Part shown: piece by piece, positions 56,877 to 64,000 of the stretch | How positions within the stretch are numbered: position 1 is the stretch's first letter | Layout of the letters: every line of letters begins with the position of its first letter | Source: Apostichopus japonicus | Taxonomy: Eukaryota > Echinodermata > Holothuroidea > Aspidochirotida > Stichopodidae | NCBI RefSeq assembly: GCF_037975245.1 | Contig: NC_092561.1 | Span: 19,217,508-19,281,507 of the forward strand | Reading direction: 5' to 3' | DNA length: 64,000 bases | Made by a program: the position numbers and the translations under genes | Notes under the pieces: model-generated | What the model was told of the DNA's origin: nothing | What the model saw: the letters and a program-made list of their open reading frames with translations, nothing else | The model's database searches: none

Positions 56877-58532
56877 ACGAAGTGCGCGAACAATTTTAAT
56901 TTGGGGGTGGGGGAATTGTTACGCGTCTGCACCCAAGTTAAAGTCCCCCCACCCCAATATTTGAAACAAATCGCCGCCACTGGTTGCAGCCACCATCGGG
57001 GAGCCAGTCTAATGGACACAGTTCCCAGCCTGTTTCTGTCGCCCGCCGACCAGGGTATACTTTTTACATTTTGGTATTTCATATTGAGCTACTTAACCAC
57101 CCCGATATTATTTTTCATAGGTTTATAGGCCTGGCCTACTCGGTGCTTGCCCAATGTTTGTCCTCCCTGTCACAAGTGCATGAGTAGCCACGGTACCTCT
57201 CCCAGTGGCAGTGGTAGTACTGTGTAACTTAGTCCCCATTCCCATCCCGTTGATCCCTATAACCAAGGCTGAAATTAACCGCGCACCAGGCGCCTTTCTG
57301 TGCCCGCTACCAGCCAAACAGCGCCCTTAAGACCCAAAAAGAATGTTTGTTGATGGCGCTCGTTTCTAATTCCTTTTTGTAGACGTTGGTTCGATACGCT
57401 TGAATTACTGATATCAGCAAATGAATTGGTGATATCAGCAAATGAATTGTTGATATCAGCAATTCCAACATATCGCCAATTCAATTGCTGATATCAGCAA
57501 ATCTTTTAATGATATCACCAAATCATTTCATGATATCAGCAATTCGGTTCCTCATATCACTAATTAATTAGTGATATGTCGGAATTGTTGATATCAGCAA
57601 ATGATTTGCTGATATCATCAATTCAATTGCTGATATCACCAATTCATTTGCTGATATCAGCAAATATTTGTTGATATCAGCTATTATTTATTGATATCAG
57701 CAATTATTTGGTGATATCACCAAATGAATTGGTGATATCAGCAAATGAATTGCTGATATCAGCAAATGAATTGCTGATATCAACAATTATTTGCTGATAT
57801 CACCAAATATTTGTTGATATCAGCAATTATTTGATGATATCATCAAATGATTTGCTGATATCAACAAATATTTACTGATATCACCAAATATTTGATGATA
57901 TCATCAAATATCGAATAAAAAGTAAAACGGCTTGCCATAAGTCCGCTTCGCGAGCTACATGACTGTGAGAAGGGAGGGTACGGCAATATGTTGCCTTGGT
58001 CTGAGGTTGACAGGTTAGAAGCTGACGAAATGTGAGAATGTGAGGGTCCGCAGGCACCATACTTGCCTATATTTGTGGACCCATATATTAACCCTGTTGT
58101 GTAAGGGGTGCAGAGGTCATTTGAGGTCAGATGCTTGTAGGAACAAATGGCGAATGTTCACACCTGCATACTGAGCCATACTCGATGTGTGATAAAACTT
58201 TGGATTGCATGGTGAGATCCCTGATAGGAGCCAATAACGATGCTGGAACCTGTTACATCTTAATAGATAATGGGCGAAAACGAGAAGGACAAGAAAGGAG
58301 TCGGGGTCATGCACACATTAATTCAACAAATGTAGCTTCTATTGATAGGGTTAGGCATAATATCGACAGCATGTGGTTCATATCCTCCGCAAAATTCTGC
58401 TCCTTGTTAAAATCATTACCCTCAAAAATAGCAATTTCTGGAGATATCTTCAGATCGAATTTAGCATCATGTGGCAGCATTTTGCATCTAGCCCATCCTC
58501 CGTATGCGAAAATTTTCCAAAGGGGAGGGGGG

Positions 58533-58780
58533 CAGTGGCGGAGGAACCGGGGGGGCTTGGGGGATTGCAATCTGAGAAATTGCAGGCTTGAGACCCATAT
58601 TTTAGGGCTAGGTATTCGCAGCATAAAACACTCGGGAAGTGCCGTTTCCGGCCATCTGGGGGTTTGAAAAACCCAAAATTTTCTTGTACGCTCCGCGCCA
58701 ACCGATGGTGGCGCTCCGCTTAGATAGTCTCTACACATTAGTCCCCCCCCCCCCAATAATTTTCCCGTTCCGCCACGCCT
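58533..58780. mobile_element. Small hAT-like element nested in the larger one
   Basis: Left end CAGTGGCGGAGGAAC and right end GTTCCGCCACGCC(TG), near-inverse. Flanks GGAGGGGG and GGAGGGGC differ by one base. Carries the GGTGGCGCTCCGCTTAGATA module. Confidence 0.6.
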
Positions 58781-59448
58781 GGAGGGGCACCCCCGCCCCT
58801 TAGACCCCTCCCAGGACGTTGATCCGTATCCACCTAAGTGCCCCCCCATCAAATGCTGGTGCCCCCTGTGCCCCCCCCCCAGACTGAAAAGTCTGGTGAC
58901 GCCACTGTAGATACGTAGCGTTTCGTGAGTGTGAAAAGTGACGGGCTTGCAATGCCTCCCGTAGTAATACAATCTGCTGCCCATGCATGTGATCATCAAT
59001 GCATGTCAAAACTAAATATATCATCTTACCCTTTGAAACATCATTCTTTGGGGCAAACATTTGCTCTCAACGCATGATTAATGGCAAGGCACAACCCTAT
59101 TGGAAGCAGATAGGTTCCTTGAGCAGTCACAATACAGTTTCATCGTCGATGGATTTGAGACGTCCAGTTTTGTATAAGGAAATCCATATAAGCGGTCAAG
59201 TATTAAGTCGATGCAAGAAAGTTCGGTATAATTTGGCATCTTTGAATTCCGGGATGAATCTTGGGATGAGTTTGAATCCTGTGATGAATCCTGGGGTGAG
59301 TTTGAATCCAGGGATGAATCCTGTGATGAATCATGTGATAGCTTCAGGTCGGTATATTTCTGTTGTTCAACCTTTGTATTGTGATTAACTTTAACTCAGT
59401 GTAACTACATTCCGTTTGTACTTAAAAGGGAAAATATAAATTGCAACC

Positions 59449-62400
59449 ATGGGAGCGTGTATGGACTGTTTCACAGGGAACAGTGAAGGATTAGAGCAAC
59501 CGGATGATGTAAATCTCCATTTATTGGTTTCTAACAGTTCTAAGCTAGGCATAGCAGTAGCGCGTAAACCTAGGCTATTCTTACTGTATGTCATCTGCGG
59601 CCAACTTTAGACGTTAGGTTTCAGTAGGAATACACTTACGATCCGTACAGCCTACAGGGCCGAGTAAATGCAGCTTGGTCAGTAACTAGGGAAAGTTACA
59701 ACTAACGAGGTGTTACTAAAACGAATGACAATTGCGTTACACATAACGAATGACAATATGTTGTACACACTAAAAAAATGCGTTGACTAAAACGAATGAC
59801 AGTAATGACAGCACAGACATTTGCTTCAATCGGATATCACAGTTCAGACTTCGTGGGTATCTAGATCTAGTAAAGTACGGACAAGATAAAAACGCACCTT
59901 ATATATGTAAGCGAAATTGTAAGTCTGATTTTAAAAAGTAAATTTAACGTCATTTTTCCGATATTAATTGTTAGAAACTAACAATACTAGTTATCTTCAG
60001 TTATCTTACTATATAAATCTACAGAGGTAAAATGCACAGCACTCAAGCGCATTCTCACACCAAAACTTTGCCTGTGGTTTCTATACGTAAATTACACCAA
60101 AACCCTACAGCCATGCAACATGCGATTTTCCGCAAATCATTTTTGCGCAGAAAACCAATAACTCCACTCCGTTAATCATTCTATCTCCACCCAACACTGT
60201 CCTTCGTTGTCATTCGTTGTCATTCGCTGTCATTCGCTGTCATTCGCTGTCATTCGCAAGTGATAATTAACCCTGTACAAAGTCAATTGTCATTCGGTCA
60301 TTCGCTGTCATTCGTTTTAGTTTGTCCCCAACTAACGTCAAGTTGACCACAAACATATGGCTCAAGCAAACAACAAGCCAAACCTACAGCACTGTTTGTT
60401 GTTTAACCGTATAGTAATATGATGATATAATATAATGAAACACTTCAAATCATATCAGCAGAACTGGGCCTAACCTATCCTAAAAGTAGAAGATTCCTAT
60501 TAATCATAAATGTTACTGGTTGACCTAATGTCGGCCAAATGCTAATAAGAGCTAACCTTGCAACACTACAGTTATGGTATTATATGGTAACTTGATATGG
60601 CACAGTACGAGCATTACAGTGCACTGTGTGTACTGTGAACTACTGTAGTTGACCTACTGTAGGTAGCATGGTGGGCCCATAATTGACGCACTTAAGGATT
60701 TGATCAACGATGTCTATCAAGGAAAAGTCCAAATCACTAAACTGTATGTGTTTTTCATATGTGTAGCTCCTTAGAAATGTTATGATCTCAAAATATTTAA
60801 GGTTACAGTATGTGCTTATACACCGTAAAATTGAGCAGAATTTGACCACAAAATGTCTGCCGTGTCAAGTTCTTTCATACCCCTAAATTGACACATTCGT
60901 CGATTAGCTAACTGTAGTGTAGGCCTTAGTAACCATCCATTGACTTTGGACGATGTTTGCTATGCTCTGAGCCTCTAAGCTCAGACAGGTCAAGTCCCAG
61001 AGAGTAGTGGTATCATATTGAGGTAATGTTGGTTAATTTTAGGGTGTAAGATTTCTTAATGCCCCAAAAAAATGCAAAACTAGGGGAGAGTGTTAAAAGC
61101 TTCAAAAATACCACAATTTGGTTAGCAAATAGCTGAAATGGATTCAAACTTATGAAATATGTAATTCTGCTTGACTGGAAAAAGTTTAGGTGGCCTGCTG
61201 TATCGTTGTTAGTAATAATTGAAGGTGCGTCAATTACGGGGGTGCGTCAATTATGAAGCCTTTACTATACTAACAGACCTATGTACTAACAGGCTATGTA
61301 CAGTACTACAGTAATTGGACCTGGACTCAGGCACCCACTCTGCCTTAAAATTACAAGTTACAGTATCTGTTGGTTGAATTTCTTGAGTATTTTTTATTAA
61401 TATGAATTTACTACCGTATTGCTACAAGTCTGGTTGAAATAAGCAAGACCTCTGTACATCACAAGGGGACTTTCCCTGTTGTCAGAGGTTCATCTCAACC
61501 ATGTGAACCTGTCTTTATCTTCTCCTTACACAGGAAGAGAGACGGGCACAGCAGGCAGCGGCGGCAGAGAAACGGGTGAAGGAGGTAAAGGCATCCCAAA
61601 TAATAACAATAATAATATTTGATTTTTATATAGCGCTTTATAACAGCAATAGGTCTCAAAGTGCTTTACAGACGTTACAGTATATTACCCCCGGGCAATG
61701 ATAACCTGTCCCAGAGACAATCCCTCCAGTCGGCAGCAGTTATATACTGCGCCCAATGGCAAGTTACCTCACAGGTACCCATTTAATCCCTGGATGGAGT
61801 GAGGCAGTTAAGATAAAGCATGTTGCCCAGCATACTGAACTAGGCGGAATCGAATCAGCAATCCTTGGATCACAAGTCCGACGCACTAGCGAATTGTCCA
61901 CAAGCTCTAAGCGTGAATCCCTACAGGTGTACAACATTGTACAGTCTTCATTCAGCTGATTGAATCTCAGGGTACACGACCATGTACCACTTCCAAAATG
62001 GCAAGCTAATTGACCTACAAACAATTTCTGTAATTAGTGTCTTCAGTTACAATGAATATATGGATACTTGAAAATATAGTCTTTCTGTTCAATGGACCAG
62101 TATTCCTTAAAAATTGTTTGTCATACAGTAATAACAACATTTTGAAGTGTAAAATATATAGTAAAGATCAATTAAGACTTATCTCAATTCTTACAGTATG
62201 TCTGTTCCAGCCTTCCAGGTATAGTGTATATCTCTTTTTGCATGGTTTTCAAGCACATGGAAATGCCCTGCCTCAGACATTCTACTTCAGTTATGTGGGT
62301 ATCAACAGTAGCTTGAATTGACTGTAACCTACTGACAAACTAGAAACTTTGTAACATTCCTGTTTGGAGCAATTTGCAGTTCTTACTTACAAAACGTAAA

Positions 62401-63142
62401 TAACAAAATCTGAACAAGTTACCATATAAAAAAATAGGTGATAAAAATTTTTGAAAATTGCTGCTGAATGTGGGGGGGGGGGGGGAACAGCAGTGATTTT
62501 CAAAAGTTGAATATTGTTTTGAGAGTATGTAAATTAGGTTGTGTCTTCCAAGACTATTTTTGTTTTCATTGTACTTTCTCTTAAAGGGGGAGATGAGGCT
62601 TAATTAAAGCAACTTACTGAGGGTTGTCTAGGGTTTTACAAGGGTTATATCAAACTAAAACAAAACTGTTAGCAAATAATCCACTAAAGAGTCTGTGTAA
62701 GAGAATGTGTAAAGGTAAGTGGGCCTGACGTTTCGATCCTAGCAGGATCTTCTCCAGAGGCTAAATGTAGTTTGTCATTCAGCCTCTGAAGATCCTGCCA
62801 GGATCAAAACGTCAGGCCCACCTACTTTCACACACTAATAAGTGTTTCTCTCTATAAAAGAATGACTTTGATAAGGTCAACACACCCTGGGCACTTTAAA
62901 TTCAGGTCTGAGGTGTGCAGTGTTAATTTTGAATGTCTCTTATATGATGTGGCAAGGAATCACTGTATTAATTAAGCCCTTTGTTTTACTGAATTTTTTT
63001 TCTCTTGTGCTTCTTGTTTCTGAAGGCGGAGGGCAGAGGTGTAAAAGATCCAGAGGGGGTGAAGAAAAGAAAACTGCAGCAAGAGGAAATGGAGAAGCGA
63101 GCAGAAGCTCTGGAGCAAACAGAGGGTGACAATAAATTAAAG
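59449..63142 (+). CDS. SVIP: Small VCP/p97-interacting protein, exons 1-3 (3' end not seen)
   Basis: Exons 59449-59508, 61534-61584 and 63026-63142, all phase 0 with GT-AG sites. ATG is in a good context (aaccATGG). The protein begins M-G-A-C-M-D-C-F, a myristoylation-type start (Gly2) with nearby cysteines, as SVIP is lipid-anchored to ER/endolysosomal membranes. E-E-R-R-A-Q-Q-A-A-A-A-E-K-R-V-K-E matches the SVIP VCP-interacting motif that binds the p97 N domain and restrains ER-associated degradation. A-E-G-R-G-V-K-D-P-E-G-V then K-K-R-K-L matches the following SVIP helix. The 76 codons seen approach the usual length (~77 aa), but the frame is still open at the exon 3 donor, so a C-terminal exon is expected beyond 63142. 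Confidence 0.88.
59700..60335. mobile_element. DNA element with CATTCG-repeat ends in SVIP intron 1
   Basis: The left side carries ACTAAAACGAATGACA (twice) and ATAACGAATGACA. The right side carries the inverse as tandem TGTCATTCG (six or more at ~60205-60262) and TGTCATTCGTTTTAGT (~60307-60322). A pattern of subterminal inverted repeats; exact ends and target duplication not resolved. Confidence 0.6.
61604..61897 (-). mobile_element. tRNA-derived SINE with AAAGCGCTT tail, copy 2
   Basis: Inverse copy of 27502-27830: ATT/AAT tail first (61604-61620), then the AAAGTGC/AGCGCT region, CAATCCCTCCAGTCGGCAGC, GGTACCCATTTAATCCCTGG, and the degraded head near 61850-61890. It lies 20 bp downstream of SVIP exon 2. 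Confidence 0.8.
62723..62762 (-). repeat. Hammerhead-like repeat motif, left half of an inverted pair
   Basis: The minus strand GCCTCTGGAGA, GATCC/TGCTA/GGATC stem, GAAAC, GTC, AGGC. One core base differs (CTGG for CTGA). Confidence 0.5.
62782..62818 (+). repeat. Hammerhead-like repeat motif, right half of an inverted pair
   Basis: The plus strand GCCTCTGAAGATCC, TGCC, AGGATCAAAAC, GTC, AGGC. Three bases shorter in the core than the others. Faces the copy at 62723-62762 across ~20 bp. Confidence 0.5.
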
Positions 63143-63530
63143 GTAACATTAACATACAGGAGTGTGTCTTGTTAAGACAATAGAAACAAACAATGGGACA
63201 TTGTTATAAGTAGTTAGAAGATAAGAAATTAAAGGTAACTTTAACCTACAGGTGTGTGTCTTGTTCAGACAATAGAAGCAACAATGGGACATTGTTATAA
63301 GTAGCAAGAAGATAAGAATTAAAGGTAACTCTAAACTACAGGTGTGTGTCTTGTTTAAACAAGAGAATCAACAATGGGACATTGTTCTTAGTAGCAAGAA
63401 GATAAGAAATGAAAGGTAACTTTAACCTTCAGGTGTGTGTCTGATTAGACAATGGGATAATCTAATTAATAGAAACAACAATGGAAAATTGTTCAAAGTA
63501 GCAAGAAAATTAAGAAATAAACGATGATGG
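63131..63530. repeat. ~91-bp tandem repeat starting on the SVIP exon 3 donor
   Basis: The junction AATTAAAG/GTAACTTTAA followed by ACAGGTGTGTGTCTTG recurs with GTAAC at 63143, 63235, 63325 and 63416 (spacing 92, 90, 91). Each unit also contains CAACAATGGGACATTGTT. The first unit includes the real exon end. Confidence 0.9.
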
Positions 63531-64000
63531 CATCATCTAATGAACAGCAATGAATGGAATAATTAAATGAGTAGCAGGGATGTATATTAACAACATTATA
63601 AACTACCTGTATGTATCAAGAAAGAGAAAACGTCAGACTGATCAATAGTAACCAATAATAATATAAAAAACATATATGATAAAACTTTGCCGGCCAAAGC
63701 AAACAGAGAATAGAAGCCTTCATATGTCTGTAGTAAACAATGAAAAAATATAATAAAATATTAAAAATAGAAGCAATGGAACCAATGTGTAAGTTGATGC
63801 TACTGCACAATGTTTTAGGCAGGATTCAACCATTGTGGTTTGATATTTTCATGGTTTGATATTTTCATGGTTTGATATGATCATCTGGTGTATATATCCC
63901 TGTATTAAGAGTGGAACGTTCCAAATCATAAGTCCAGATACCTATGATAAGGCTGCAGTATACAGAACATTATTTTTGTTTAAATTGCTTTTGAATCTGT

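Larger units (their letters stand above)
54792..57939. mobile_element. GATATC-array element, family A
   Basis: Left end TATGGCAAGCCGTTTTACTT and its inverse at the right end; the match continues through TTTATTCGATATTTGATGAT. The left arm (to ~55430) has about 27 GATATC sites and the right arm (from ~57405) about 22, almost all TGATATCA, spaced 20-21 bp by CAAAT-N-ATTTG-like mini-palindromes. AAGTCCG flanks both ends (54785-54791 and 57939-57945, boundary ambiguous by one base). The 1.9-kb centre holds a broken coding fragment and a hAT-like insertion. Confidence 0.75.
54459..58907. mobile_element. hAT element (TSD TAGATACG) enlarged by nested insertions
   Basis: Left end CAGTGGCGTCGCCA and right end (inverse) CAGTGGCGTCACCA. 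The 8-bp TAGATACG flanks both (54451-54458, 58908-58915). Between them lie a GATATC-array element (54792-57939), a decayed coding fragment and other hAT-like pieces. Without the insertions the host element would be ~1.3 kb. Confidence 0.85.

Noticed and set aside
58307-58999. 230-codon minus-strand frame
   Set aside because: It crosses hAT-like ends and C/G runs and has no recognised domain; open by chance in transposon sequence.

Overview
This window is animal nuclear DNA. It has intron-split genes with GT-AG splice sites, tRNA-derived SINEs, a decayed LINE, many cut-and-paste (hAT-like) DNA elements with 8-bp target duplications, and long micro- and minisatellites. The protein families and repeat style suggest a marine invertebrate deuterostome, most likely an echinoderm (perhaps a sea cucumber). 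The species cannot be fixed from sequence alone. No prokaryotic operon, CRISPR array or rRNA is present.

Layout. 0-3.6 kb: two minus-strand exons of an extracellular protein (a calcium-binding EGF module and an LRRCT-like module), separated by a 5'-truncated L1/Tx1-type LINE. 3.6-8.9 kb: no convincing gene; a MITE and a ~53-bp minisatellite. 8.9-27.4 kb: a complete 16-exon minus-strand TMTC3-like gene, reconstructed here with consistent reading phase (951 aa), encoding an ER O-mannosyltransferase-type membrane protein with TPRs. 29.5-29.7 kb: a plus-strand insulin/IGF-like exon (signal peptide plus B chain) ending at a phase-1 donor; no A-chain exon was found. 34.1-49.1 kb: a complete 14-exon minus-strand tryptophan hydroxylase gene (471 aa). 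49-59 kb: gene-poor, dominated by a nested 4.4-kb transposon complex. 59.4-63.1 kb: three plus-strand exons of SVIP, the small VCP-interacting protein; its last exon lies beyond the window or was not recognised.

The gene order TMTC3 - insulin-like - TPH - SVIP is the most interesting biology. Human relatives of these genes sit on the paired regions 11p14-p15 (SVIP, TPH1, TH, INS, IGF2) and 12q21-q23 (TMTC2/3, TPH2, PAH, IGF1). The window therefore looks like an unduplicated version of that ancestral block. TMTC3 and the insulin-like gene are divergent, about 2.1 kb between start codons. The insulin-like gene and TPH converge. TPH and SVIP are divergent, about 10 kb apart.

The most striking non-coding structures are two transposon families that share a TATGG-AAGCC-TTTTA terminus. 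Their arms are arrays of GATATC palindromes spaced 20-21 bp (two helical turns). In addition, mobile elements and repeats often sit directly at splice sites: a hAT whose target duplication copies the TMTC3 exon-1 donor, a second hAT about 20-30 bp from the next acceptor, repeat arrays flush against several TPH exons, and a 91-bp tandem repeat that copies the SVIP exon-3 donor.
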